Assembly (NCBI GenBank): GCA_000733915.1
Contig: JPOM01000001.1
Coordinates: forward strand, 992,001-1,056,000
From: Caulobacteraceae bacterium PMMR1
GTDB lineage: Bacteria > Pseudomonadota > Alphaproteobacteria > Caulobacterales > Caulobacteraceae
Reading direction: 5' to 3'
DNA: 64,000 bases
In this document: positions 26,933-37,234 of the stretch, piece by piece
How the letters are laid out: the number at the start of each line of letters is the position of its first letter
Numbering within the stretch: the first letter of the stretch is position 1
Program-made: the position numbers and the translations under genes
The notes under the pieces: generated by a model
The model's input: only the letters and a program-made list of their open reading frames with translations
The model's database searches: none
Told to the model about the DNA's origin: nothing

Positions 26933-29518
26933 TCAGAACGCCATCTTGAAGGTGAGCTGATAGCTGCGCGCTACCTGGTAGGTGAAGATGTTTCCGGCGA
27001 TCGCGCCGGCCTGCGCCAGAGTGGCCGCCTGAGCCGTCGAGGTCGCCGGGATGTTCGTCCCCGGGATCAGGCCTGAGCCCTTGAACGAGGTGATGTCGCG
27101 GTGGTCGAACAAATTCAGGATCTGCGCTTCGAGCGAATAGTGGCCGAAGCGATAGGTCCCCGTCAGGTTGCTCTCGTTGAAGCTCTTGATGACCCCGGTG
27201 GGCGCACTCGCGCCGGACGCGGCGGTGGCGAACTGCCGCCCGATCCACTTGGTGTTGAGGTTAGCGACGAAGGCGTCGTCGGCCGTGAACACGCCCCTGT
27301 GTTCATAGCGGAAGCCGAGCGCGGCGGTCCCGCGGGGAGCCTTGGCGAGCTGCCGGCCGTTGCCGCCGGGATTCAACGGGTCGTCCTTGCCTTCCGCCTG
27401 GTTGACGGTGAAGTTGCCGAAGGTGGACCAGCCATAGGGCAGAACATAGGTGGCCTGTAGCTCCACGCCCTTGTAGGTCGCGCCGCCGGAATTGGTCTGA
27501 TACGTCTCGCCGTTCAGCGACGAGGTCGGATCGGTGATCGTGATTGTCTGAATCTTGTGCTTGAAATCGATGTAGTAGACGTCGGCGTCAAAGGTGAGTC
27601 TGCCGGCGCTGAACACCGTGCCCAGCTGATAGTTGGTGGACTCCTGCGGCACGACGTTGTTGTTCTGGGGCGCGTTCACATAAAAGGCCGAAATGCTTGG
27701 CACCAGGAAGCCCTGGGCGTACTGGGCATAGAACGCCAGGTTCGGTCGGGCGCGCCAGTTGGCGGTCAGGAACGGCAGGGTCTTGGTGAAGGTATCCTCG
27801 ACGTAGGAGGGCTGGATGGAGCCCTTCACCGCCAGCTCGGGCGCGTGCACGTGGAGCTTGAAGTTGATGTACTTCACGCCAGGCGTGACGGTCAGCCGGT
27901 CGTTCACCCGCCAGTCGAATTCAGCGAACGGCTGCCAGAACTGCCAGCCGGAATACTCGCTGTACGAAATATTAAGCGGAACTGCGCAGGCGCCGTTGTT
28001 GGTCTTACCGGGATTGACGATGACCGGTAGGTTGCCGCAGCCCGGCGGCGAGCTGGAGTTCGGGAAGTTCGGCGACTTCTCACGGAAGTCGGAGACGCTC
28101 GTCCCCAGGCCCGGCCCAAGGGCGTAATCGAAACGGCTGCGGCGGGTGTCGGCATGCTCGTATTCCGCGCCCACCGTCAGCTTGCCGACCGGCGTCTCCC
28201 AATAGCCCTTCAGGATATCGCCGATGACGCGGTATTCGTTGCGCTTGGTGTAGCCCGGGATGCCGCTGCCGGGGCCGTTGTTCTTGTAGCTCGTCCCAGG
28301 CGCGATCGGGTAGGGCTGGGTCGGCACGTTGCCCGGAAAGGTCGTGACGGTGTTGGCCTTCAGCAGGTTCGGACCGATCACGCCGGTGTTGTAGAGCGCC
28401 GAGTAGTTCCCGCCCGAGGCGACGGGGTTCAGGTAGGTCGGATCAAGCGAGAAGTCGGCCGCATTGTTGTTCGCCGAAAGCGTGTGATTGCTATAGTAGT
28501 AGCTGTAGACCGTGTTGTCGAAAGTCAGCCTGTGGCCGAGATCGCCATTCAGGCGAATGTACTCGAAGTCGGTTTGCTTACGTGTGTAGTTATAGCCTTT
28601 GTAGGTCGCCAGCCGCGGATCGTTGGAGAGCGCGAACCGCTTGCCATAGAGCTGGACCTGGGCGACCGTGGCATTGGAGTTGCCGTCGCCCTGATTGTAG
28701 TCGTCTTCGTTGCGAGTGAAGAGCCCGGTGATCGACCACTTGTCGTTGATCGGCAGCGTGCCCTTGATGAACTGGTTCTGGCCGCTCGACGGGCTGTTCG
28801 TGAGATAGCCGTCGGTGGTGTACTCCATGAAGTTCAGGACGAAGTTCGCGCCGTGCAGCCGTGATATCGGCCCCGTCGCGATAGTGGTGACCGCCTGGCC
28901 CGTGCCGTAGCTGCCGACTGTCGCGGTCTGGCGGAAGCCCGGCTGGTTCTCCAGCGGCAGCGAGAAGAGGTTGATCGAGCCGCCGAAGTTCGCCTGGCCG
29001 AGATCGGACGCCCGACCCGGGCCGCGGTCGATGACCACGCCGCCGATCACCGAGGAGGGGAAGAAGGAGTTGGAGTGGTGGCTGGGGCCGTTGGTGTCGC
29101 CCCAGGCGATGCCGTCGTAGGTGACGTTGAACTCGCCGTCCTGAAAGCCGCGCAGCGTGATCTTCGCGCCGTCCGTCGCCCCCGAGCCGTTGGAGTTCGG
29201 GATGGTCGCCATGGACGGCGCCAGGATGGCCGTCGTGGTGTAGTCGCCCACGCGCGGGGCTGACTCCTCGATCGACTTGCGGGTGATGACCGCTTGCGGC
29301 TCGATGGCCTTCAGGGACGAGGCGACCGGCGCGGCCTCCGCCGCCCGGCCCTTGGCGGCGGTGACGACCACCGCGCTGACCTCGTACTCAGGCTTCAGCT
29401 GGCCGGCTTCGGCCGCGGGCGCGCTCTGGGCGTTCGCGCTGGCGGCGACGGCGCAGGCGGCGGCGAACGCCAGCGGAGAGGCGCAGCCGAAGGCCGCGCG
29501 GCGGAAGTCCACGGTCAT
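26933..29518 (-). CDS. TonB-dependent outer-membrane receptor
   Basis: An 861-residue TonB-dependent receptor for high-affinity uptake of a siderophore, vitamin or sugar-type ligand. It has a signal peptide (1-30, ending ANAQ), a TonB-box-like YEVSAVVVTAA at ~44-54 and a plug domain (~75-220, with ITLRGFQDGEFNVTYDGIAWG). The 22-strand barrel follows and ends in an aromatic residue (LTFKMAF), as required for BAM insertion. The sequence is Asn/Tyr/Ser-rich and visibly less GC-biased than its neighbours. It is divergent from a response regulator/sensor kinase pair 197 bases away, suggesting control by that system. The ligand cannot be assigned. Confidence 0.92.
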   Translation of the reverse strand: MTVDFRRAAFGCASPLAFAAACAVAASANAQSAPAAEAGQLKPEYEVSAVVVTAAKGRAAEAAPVASSLKAIEPQAVITRKSIEESAPRVGDYTTTAILAPSMATIPNSNGSGATDGAKITLRGFQDGEFNVTYDGIAWGDTNGPSHHSNSFFPSSVIGGVVIDRGPGRASDLGQANFGGSINLFSLPLENQPGFRQTATVGSYGTGQAVTTIATGPISRLHGANFVLNFMEYTTDGYLTNSPSSGQNQFIKGTLPINDKWSITGLFTRNEDDYNQGDGNSNATVAQVQLYGKRFALSNDPRLATYKGYNYTRKQTDFEYIRLNGDLGHRLTFDNTVYSYYYSNHTLSANNNAADFSLDPTYLNPVASGGNYSALYNTGVIGPNLLKANTVTTFPGNVPTQPYPIAPGTSYKNNGPGSGIPGYTKRNEYRVIGDILKGYWETPVGKLTVGAEYEHADTRRSRFDYALGPGLGTSVSDFREKSPNFPNSSSPPGCGNLPVIVNPGKTNNGACAVPLNISYSEYSGWQFWQPFAEFDWRVNDRLTVTPGVKYINFKLHVHAPELAVKGSIQPSYVEDTFTKTLPFLTANWRARPNLAFYAQYAQGFLVPSISAFYVNAPQNNNVVPQESTNYQLGTVFSAGRLTFDADVYYIDFKHKIQTITITDPTSSLNGETYQTNSGGATYKGVELQATYVLPYGWSTFGNFTVNQAEGKDDPLNPGGNGRQLAKAPRGTAALGFRYEHRGVFTADDAFVANLNTKWIGRQFATAASGASAPTGVIKSFNESNLTGTYRFGHYSLEAQILNLFDHRDITSFKGSGLIPGTNIPATSTAQAATLAQAGAIAGNIFTYQVARSYQLTFKMAF

Positions 29519-29715
29519 GTCTGTTGTCCCCTCGACAAGCTGAACGCTGGTTAGGGGGCGACCTGGACGATTTCACTGCGGATCGAACAAAGATTTGCGT
29601 CCATGCTTGTGTCTTCGCAAGCTTATGAAAGTGTCGCATGCGCTGCGGGCAGGCGCCGCGCTTCATCTGCAGGGCGGCTTGCCCGATAAGGGGCGGAGTG
29701 AGGGAGGAGGACGCT

Positions 29716-30384
29716 GTGCGCCTGCTGCTGGTCGAGGACGATGCGACGACGCGCGATCACGTCTGTGCGGGGCTGTCGGCGCGAGGCCACGATGTGGAGA
29801 TCGCCGAGGACGGCAGGGCGGGGCTGAGGCTCGCCACGACGGACGCCTTCGACGTCCTTATCATCGACCGCATGCTGCCCGAGCTCGACGGCCTGGCCCT
29901 GGTGCGCGCGCTCAGGACCGCCCGGGTCGACACCCCCGCCCTGATGCTGACGGCGCTCGGCGGCATCGCCGACCGGGTGGACGGGCTGCGCGGCGGCGCG
30001 GACGACTATCTGGTCAAGCCGTTCGAGCTGGAGGAGCTCGACGCCCGGCTGGAGGCGCTCGGCCGCCGTCCGCAGCGCGGGGTCGAGCATGCGGTCCTGG
30101 CGCGGGGCGACCTGCTGCTGAACCGCCTGACCCGCCACGCGACCTGGAACGATCAGCCGCTGGAGCTCACCGCCAGCGAATTCGCTATGCTGGAGCTGCT
30201 GATGCTGAACGCCGGGCGCACCGTGACCAAGGCCATGATGTTGGAGCAGGTCTTCGACCTCGATCCGTCGAGCTCGGGCGCCATCGTGGAGCCGCACGTC
30301 AGCCGGCTTCGCGCCAAGCTGGTCAGGAAGGGCGCCCAGGACCCGATCCGCACCATGCGCGGCGCCGGCTACCTGCTTGTTTAG
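29716..30384 (+). CDS. OmpR-family response regulator
   Basis: A 222-residue response regulator: receiver domain with acidic residues ED at 7-9, phospho-acceptor Asp51 (LIIDRMLPELDG) and Lys101 (DDYLVKPFE), then a winged-helix DNA-binding domain ending RTMRGAGYLLV. The start is GTG 29716, because GGAGGAGG lies 6 bases upstream and the N-terminus becomes canonical (VRLLLVEDD). The gene overlaps the following kinase by 8 bases. Together they form a complete two-component system divergent from a TonB receptor, whose expression it may control. Confidence 0.92.
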   Translation: MRLLLVEDDATTRDHVCAGLSARGHDVEIAEDGRAGLRLATTDAFDVLIIDRMLPELDGLALVRALRTARVDTPALMLTALGGIADRVDGLRGGADDYLVKPFELEELDARLEALGRRPQRGVEHAVLARGDLLLNRLTRHATWNDQPLELTASEFAMLELLMLNAGRTVTKAMMLEQVFDLDPSSSGAIVEPHVSRLRAKLVRKGAQDPIRTMRGAGYLLV

Positions 30385-31744
30385 GCGGCTCCTCGGATCC
30401 ACGACCTTCCGCCTGGCGGCGCTGCAGACGCTGCTGTTCGTCCTGACCTTCATGCTGACCGCGGCTGCGGGGCTGGCGCTGGTGCGGCGGGCGGAGCTTC
30501 GCGCCGCCCATGCGGAGCTGCACGACCTGCAGGACGACTTCGCCGTGCGCCTGGCGCGGATCGGCACGGCGGCGACGATCCAGTCCTTCGATCACCAGCT
30601 GCGCGATCCCGCCCGAGACTACCTTCTGCTCGACAAGCAAGGCCGCAAGCTCGGCGGCGCTCTGCCCCTGCCGCCCGGGGACGCGCATCTGGCGAGATCG
30701 GGCGCGGCGATCGTGAGCTGGCCGGGAGAAAACGCCAAGCTCGGGCCGACCCTGATCTATAGCCGGCCCGCACCCGGCGGCGGCCGCATCTATATCGGCG
30801 CCTACCTCGACGAGCGGGCCAAGTCAGACCGGGGCCTGCTGCTCGCGGTCGGGTCGGCGGCGGGCGCGATCACCCTGGCCGGCATGGTGGCGGGGGTGAT
30901 CCTCAGTCGCCGCGTGCTAAGCCGCATCGACACCATGGTGGACGCGGTCGACCGCTTCGGCGCTGGCGAGCCCGAGGCGCGGGTGCCTGTGACCGGCCGC
31001 GGGCTGCCGAGCGACCTGGAGCAGCTGGCCGGCGCGCTGAACCGGATGATGGATCGGCAGAACGCCCTGGTGGAGGGCTTGCGCCAAGTCTCCTCGGCCA
31101 TAGCCCACGACCTCAGACGCCCCCTTGCGCGGCACAATCAGGAGATCGCCGCCGCGCTGGACGGTCCCAACGACGCAGAGGCCTACCGCCGGGCGCTGGA
31201 GGCCGCGCACGAGCGGACCCGCGAGGTGTTGGAGACCTTCCAGGCCCTGCTGCACATCGCCGAGCTGGAGGCCGGGGCTCCGGGGCTGGAGCTCACGCCC
31301 GTGGACCTCGACGCCGTGGCGGCCCGGGTGGTGCTGGCCTATCAGCCCATCGCGGAGGAGGGCGGGCGCAAGCTGGCCTACGCAGGCGAAGGTCCGGCCG
31401 TGATCGACGCGGAGCCGCGCGTGCTCGGGCGCGTGATCGCCAATCTGGTCGAGAACGCGCTGATCCACACCCCCGCCGGCGCGGCGGTGTCGGTGCGGGT
31501 GGAGCGGGCGGGGCCCCGGCTGATCGTCAGCGACGACGGCCCGGGCGTGCCGGGCGAGGCGCGCGAGCGCATCTTCGAGCGGTTCTATCGCCTGGACGCC
31601 AGCCGCACGACGCCGGGCACGGGCCTGGGCCTTGCGCTCGCCCGGGCGGCCACCTCCGCCTTCCACGGCCGGCTGCTCGCCGAGGACGCTCAGCCGGGTC
31701 TCAGGATCGTGGCCGACTTCGGCTCCGCCGCGGACGCCGCTTAG
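30377..31744 (+). CDS. Two-component sensor histidine kinase
   Basis: A 455-residue membrane histidine kinase. Two membrane helices (~12-36 and ~153-176) flank a short periplasmic sensor of ~115 residues. A HAMP linker follows (~177-230), then the dimerisation domain with phospho-accepting His244 (SSAIAHDLRRPLARH). The ATPase domain has NLVENALIHT, DDGPGVP and GTGLGLALAR. The start TTG 30377 sits within the end of the regulator gene, so the two are translationally coupled. The sensor domain does not match a family I recognise; its signal is unknown. Confidence 0.9.
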   Translation: MFRRLLGSTTFRLAALQTLLFVLTFMLTAAAGLALVRRAELRAAHAELHDLQDDFAVRLARIGTAATIQSFDHQLRDPARDYLLLDKQGRKLGGALPLPPGDAHLARSGAAIVSWPGENAKLGPTLIYSRPAPGGGRIYIGAYLDERAKSDRGLLLAVGSAAGAITLAGMVAGVILSRRVLSRIDTMVDAVDRFGAGEPEARVPVTGRGLPSDLEQLAGALNRMMDRQNALVEGLRQVSSAIAHDLRRPLARHNQEIAAALDGPNDAEAYRRALEAAHERTREVLETFQALLHIAELEAGAPGLELTPVDLDAVAARVVLAYQPIAEEGGRKLAYAGEGPAVIDAEPRVLGRVIANLVENALIHTPAGAAVSVRVERAGPRLIVSDDGPGVPGEARERIFERFYRLDASRTTPGTGLGLALARAATSAFHGRLLAEDAQPGLRIVADFGSAADAA

Positions 31745-31776
31745 AGCTCAGGGCGCGCGGGGGTCAGGGGCGGGCG

Positions 31777-34700
31777 TCAAGCGGGAGACCGCGGCTGGGC
31801 GGCGGGTGCGTCCGCAAGCTGGATGCCCGTGCGCTTCAGCTTGCCCCAGCCGACCTGCGGGCCGCTGAAGGCGGCGTGCACGGCGCGGATCACCACGGAG
31901 TACATGATCTGGCGGTAGACGAAGCGCTGGGCGAGCAGCAGCAGGGCCGGGAAACGCCCTTCGCGGGGCTCCAGGCGATAGGCGACCCAGCCGCTCAGGA
32001 GGTCGATGACCGCGAACGCCAGCCAGTAGAGCAGCATGCGCGGAGCGTCGGTCTCGGCCTGGGCCCAGCCGTGCTGCTGCACGCGCAGCGCCAGCCCCAG
32101 CAGGCTGACCACGACGGCGAGGTCGATCACGGGCGAAATCATAGCGAACCCGATCTGGAACAGCCACGCCTGGGGCAGGCCGACCCAGCCCAGGCCCTGC
32201 GGCCGGCCGGTCGCGATCACGGCGCGGTGCTTCCACAGGCACTGCAGCGTGCCGAAGGCCCAGCGGAAGCGCTGGCGCGCCAAGCCGGCGAAGCTGTCCG
32301 GCGCCTCGGTCCAGGCCACCGCCTCGATGTCGTAGGCCACGGTCCAGCCGGCGCGCTGGATGGCGATGGTCAGATCCTGGTCCTCCGCCAGGGTGTCGGC
32401 GGGATAGCCGCCGACCTGCGCAGTGGCGGCCTTGCGCCAGGCCCCGACGGCGCCGGGCACCACCGTCATGGCGTCGAAACGGGCGAGCGCGCGGCGCTCC
32501 AGGTTCTGGGCGGTGACGTACTCCACCGCCTGCCAGCGGGTGACGAGGTTGACCGGGTTGCCGACCTTGGCGTTGCCCGCCACCGCGCCGAGCTCGGGAT
32601 CGGCGAACCAGCGGGCGAGGCGGGCGATGGTCTCAGGCTCGAACTGGGTATCCGCGTCCAGGCTGACGACGATCTCCGCGCGGGCCAGCGCCAGGCCGCG
32701 GTTCAGCGCCCGCGCCTTGCCGCCGTTCGCGATGGTGAGCAGGCGGACGCGCGCGTCCTCGCCGAAGGCGCGGCTCACGACGGCGCTGGTCTCGTCCTTG
32801 GAGCCGTCGTCCACGACGATGACGTCGAGCTGCACGCCTTTGGAAGCCAGCACGCGCCGGATCGAGGCCGCGATCACCTTGGCCTCGTTGAAGGCGGGGA
32901 TGATCACCGAGACGAAGGCGTCCGGAGCCATGGCGGGCGCTTGGCCGCGGACCTCCTGGCGGCGGTTCAGGATCGCGAGCGCGGTGAGCAGGATCGCCCG
33001 CGCCACGCCCAGCAATATGGCCACAAAGAACAGCCAGCGGATCACCAGATTGAAGGCGGCGATGGCGCCGAACAGGGCCACGTCCGCCTGCACGGCGAGC
33101 AGGTCCCAGCCCTTCACCTCGGGCATCACCGCCTCGCGGCTGAGCCCCGCCAGGTCGGAGACGTTCACCAGGGTGTAGCCCCGGGCACGCAGCGCATCGA
33201 TCAGGCCGGGGAGGGCGGCCACGGTCTGGCTTCGGTCGCCGCCGGAATCGTGCAGCAGGATCACGTTCTCCGAGCGCAGCGGCGAGGCCGACTGCACCTG
33301 CGCCAGCGTCCGCGCGACGATCGCCTGCGCCCCCGGCTTGCGCCAGTCGCCCGGGTCCACGTGCAGGCCGACGTTCAGATAGCCTGCGTCCTGGGCGTCC
33401 AGGGCGGGATCGAGCTCGTCGGCGGTGGTCGGCTCCGCATCGCCCAGGTAGGGCGCGCGGAAGAGCCGGGTGGCGTGTCCCGTATAGGCCTCGATCACCC
33501 GCTGGGTGGCGTTGATCTCCAGCCGGATGCCGCCGTCCGGCTCCAGCGCCATGTTCGGGTGGGTGTAGCTGTGGTTCCCGATCTCGTTGCCCTCGGCCAG
33601 GATGCGCCGGGTCAGGCCGGGGTGGGACAGCGCGTTCTCGCCGATCAGGAAAAAGGTCGCCGTCGCCTTCTTGGCCTTCAGGATGTCGAGGACCTTGGGG
33701 GTGTAGCGCGGGTCCGGCCCATCGTCGAAGGTGAGGGCCACCCGCTTGGGCTTGGCGCCGGTCCGGCGCACGACATAGGGGTTGGGCAGGGCCGCATACC
33801 GCTCGTCGCGGATCAGGCCCGCGCGGTCGAAGCGGAACTCCCGCCGCCCGGGCGAGGGCGTGCTCTCGATCCGCAGGATTTCGCCCGTGCCCTCGATGTC
33901 CACGTTGGTCGTGGCCGTGAGCGCATTCAGGTGCACGGGCGCGCCGGACTTGAAGTTGCGCATCACGTCCCAGACGCCCGCGTCCTCGCTGCCGAGACGC
34001 CAAAGCGCGACCTGGGGCGCGCCGGTCCGCGCCACCGCCTTGAGCTGGTTCCAGACGGTGGCGGCGTCGAGCATCCAGACCTGGTGGGTCGTGCCGTCCG
34101 CGTCCACATAGCCGAAGGTCGGATTGCCGCTTGCGGGATCGAACAGGATCGGCGCGCCGCTGTCGCGGGCCGCCAGCCAGGCTTCTTCGACGGTCAGCGG
34201 ATCGGCCGCCTGGCCCTGGCTCCAGTTCAGGGCGTAGCTGCCCACCGCGATGGTCGCCTTGTCCCGGGGCACGCCCTGCAGCGCGCGCATGGTCTGGCTG
34301 ACGAACCAGGCCTGACTTGCGATCGGACCTGGGGCGGAGGCGCCCGCGTGCTCGTCGTAGACCATCAGGAAGAGGTGGTCGGCCACCTTGGCGTAGTCGG
34401 CGGGTCTCCAGTCCGGATCGTCCACGGGCACGGCGAGGGAGACGCTGAGCCCCCGCTTGGACAGCCGCCCCCGCGCCAACTTCAGGAAGGCCTTGTAGTC
34501 GGCCTGCGCCTCGGCGGGCAGGGACTCGAAATCGAAGACGACGCCTGACGCCTTCCAGTCCCTGAGCAGCGGGATCAACTGATCGAGCAGGCGGGCGCGG
34601 GCCCTGGGCGAGCGCAGGAGGGCGGCGGCCTCCTCGCCGTCCCATTTGCCGGACTTGGCGTTCTGGATCACCGGCAGCAGTCGCGGCTGGTGGGGCGAGG

Positions 34701-35157
34701 ACGCGATCAGGCGCGGCAACCCGGGGTCCTGGTAGATGTAGAGGCGGTGGTCCGGCCCCGTGACCGTCGCCAGCACCGGCGCCAGCCAGTCGATGTCGCC
34801 GACGTGGGCGCGCAGCGACGCCTTGCTGGCCTCGTCCCAGGGCACATAGAAGGCGGCGATCGAGCGCCGGCCGTCCGCGATGCGCGCCGCCCGTGCGTCC
34901 CTGGGCAGCCAGGGCCGGGCGACCGCGCTCAGGCTCGCCGTCGCCTGCGCCTTGAGGTGGTTGACCTGGCGCAGCAGCGGGCGCGGCCGCGGATGCTCCA
35001 TGTTGATCTGCAGCGGCGGCGGCACGGGAACGGCCACCAGGGTCAGGCCGAGCACGACCGCTCCCACCGCGATCACCGCCACAAGGCTCGCCAGCACGCG
35101 CACGGTCAGCTTCGCGCGCCTGCCGCTGGGGTCGTGGAAAATCGGGCTGTCGCCCAC
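31777..35157 (-). CDS. Trifunctional polysaccharide protein: GH18-like, NodB deacetylase and GT2 glycosyltransferase
   Basis: A 1126-residue membrane protein with three enzyme modules. One N-terminal helix (~20-43) anchors it. A GH18-like glycosidase spans ~95-400 with acidic motif FDFESL at ~208. A CE4/NodB polysaccharide deacetylase spans ~465-675, with TFDDGPD at ~476, HSYTH at ~529 and RAPYL at ~567. After two helices (~690-730) comes a family 2 processive glycosyltransferase (~748-1000) with DDGS, DADT, EDQD and QRFRW, then three more C-terminal helices. Start GTG 35157 has GAGG upstream and avoids overlap with the neighbouring gene. The combination parallels PgaB (deacetylase plus GH-like) fused to PgaC (GT2), so making and trimming a beta-linked amino-sugar polymer is a reasonable inference. 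Confidence 0.85.
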   Translation of the reverse strand: MGDSPIFHDPSGRRAKLTVRVLASLVAVIAVGAVVLGLTLVAVPVPPPLQINMEHPRPRPLLRQVNHLKAQATASLSAVARPWLPRDARAARIADGRRSIAAFYVPWDEASKASLRAHVGDIDWLAPVLATVTGPDHRLYIYQDPGLPRLIASSPHQPRLLPVIQNAKSGKWDGEEAAALLRSPRARARLLDQLIPLLRDWKASGVVFDFESLPAEAQADYKAFLKLARGRLSKRGLSVSLAVPVDDPDWRPADYAKVADHLFLMVYDEHAGASAPGPIASQAWFVSQTMRALQGVPRDKATIAVGSYALNWSQGQAADPLTVEEAWLAARDSGAPILFDPASGNPTFGYVDADGTTHQVWMLDAATVWNQLKAVARTGAPQVALWRLGSEDAGVWDVMRNFKSGAPVHLNALTATTNVDIEGTGEILRIESTPSPGRREFRFDRAGLIRDERYAALPNPYVVRRTGAKPKRVALTFDDGPDPRYTPKVLDILKAKKATATFFLIGENALSHPGLTRRILAEGNEIGNHSYTHPNMALEPDGGIRLEINATQRVIEAYTGHATRLFRAPYLGDAEPTTADELDPALDAQDAGYLNVGLHVDPGDWRKPGAQAIVARTLAQVQSASPLRSENVILLHDSGGDRSQTVAALPGLIDALRARGYTLVNVSDLAGLSREAVMPEVKGWDLLAVQADVALFGAIAAFNLVIRWLFFVAILLGVARAILLTALAILNRRQEVRGQAPAMAPDAFVSVIIPAFNEAKVIAASIRRVLASKGVQLDVIVVDDGSKDETSAVVSRAFGEDARVRLLTIANGGKARALNRGLALARAEIVVSLDADTQFEPETIARLARWFADPELGAVAGNAKVGNPVNLVTRWQAVEYVTAQNLERRALARFDAMTVVPGAVGAWRKAATAQVGGYPADTLAEDQDLTIAIQRAGWTVAYDIEAVAWTEAPDSFAGLARQRFRWAFGTLQCLWKHRAVIATGRPQGLGWVGLPQAWLFQIGFAMISPVIDLAVVVSLLGLALRVQQHGWAQAETDAPRMLLYWLAFAVIDLLSGWVAYRLEPREGRFPALLLLAQRFVYRQIMYSVVIRAVHAAFSGPQVGWGKLKRTGIQLADAPAAQPRSPA

Positions 35158-35237
35158 GCCTGCACCTCGCCCGCACCCGCGACCGCACAAGCCGCGAGTC
35201 GCCCGCAGCGCAAAGGGATGGCCGCGCGGCATGGAGT

Positions 35238-35901
35238 CTACGGGATGTGCGACGCTTCTGTGGCGAGCGCCGTGAGGCATGATCGCGCAAGCCCGGCGCG
35301 CGGGGCGCAGTGCGGCAGCTTATCGTGCCCCAGCATGCCGCGCCCAGTGGAGCTGCGCGCGCCGAGCGCGCCGGTCACCGCGGCGACGACACGCGGGTCC
35401 TTGGCGAGCGCGGCCTGGATGCGCCGGGCCATGTCGCAGCGTCCGCCCGCGCCCTCGCCGCCTGCGCCAGCCCCACCTTCGCCCGCCGCGCCGGAGCCCG
35501 CCTCGACGGTCGAGGCCGCCTGGGCCGCGCTGAGTTCGGTGAAGCTGGGGGGCGTGGGCGCGGTCGTAGCCGCAAGGGGCGGGACCTCAGGCGTGGGCGG
35601 CGTCGGCGCGCGACGGCGCGGGGCCGTGCGCGCGGGGTCCGGCACGGGAGCGGGAGCCCTGGGCGCGGCGGCGGGGCCGGCCTCCAGCTCCGGCGAGGGC
35701 TTTGGAGCCGGGGCGGGCGGCGGCGGCTGGATCAGCGACACCGTCGCGGGCGGAAGCTCAGGGGCCGGGGCGGGGCGGGGCCGCCCACGCCAGCATGGCG
35801 ATCGCAAGCGCATGCACCCCGAGGCTCACGGCGAGGGCCGTCGCGCGCGTCCGAATCTTCGCAGACTGCTCTCCCCGCCGCTCGGCTGGCGATGCCCTCA
35901 C
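35238..35901 (-). pseudogene. TonB-like Pro/Ala-rich membrane-anchored protein, frameshifted
   Basis: The N-terminal frame starts at GTG 35901 and encodes a cytoplasmic tail and one membrane helix (ATALAVSLGVHALAIAMLAW), then hits TGA at 35758-35760. In the other frame a proline-rich linker continues directly (PAPAPELPPATVSLIQPPPP...), then an Ala/Gly-rich stretch and a small C-terminal region (CDMARRIQAALAKDPRVVAAV) ending at 35238. The frames meet in a GGGGCGGGGCGGGG-type repeat (35761-35785); one base removed there joins them. The architecture (anchor, Pro-rich periplasmic linker, small end domain) is TonB-like, but the end domain is shorter than TonB's and looks degenerate. Role unproven. 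Confidence 0.6.
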
Positions 35902-36040
35902 GCCTGTCCCTCGCGCCCGTCCCTCGCGCCCCTCGCGTCCCTCGCGCCCGTCCCCGCACGGTAAGACCGGAGCCGCGCTCAGGCCCGGGTCAGATCACGC
36001 CTTCGTGGCTCCACCGTGGCGCAGACGGGCGCACGTCGGG

Positions 36041-37141
<1,101 letters not shown>

Positions 37142-37234
37142 GGCGGCGCCTTTGCTGTGAAGGGAGTGAAGCTCAGCTAGGGACTGTGACGCGGCGGCGC
37201 CAAGCAGAAATTCTGATACCGTGCGGGTTGCGGA

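Noticed and set aside
29519-29715. Cobalamin riboswitch upstream of the TonB receptor
   Set aside because: The B12-box consensus is absent; only a short GCTTG/CAAGC inverted pair is seen.
31876-34548. Very long open frame (890 codons) on the plus strand inside the polysaccharide fusion gene
   Set aside because: It is the antisense shadow of a high-GC gene: His/Arg/Gly-rich, with no domains, while the minus strand holds clear catalytic motifs.
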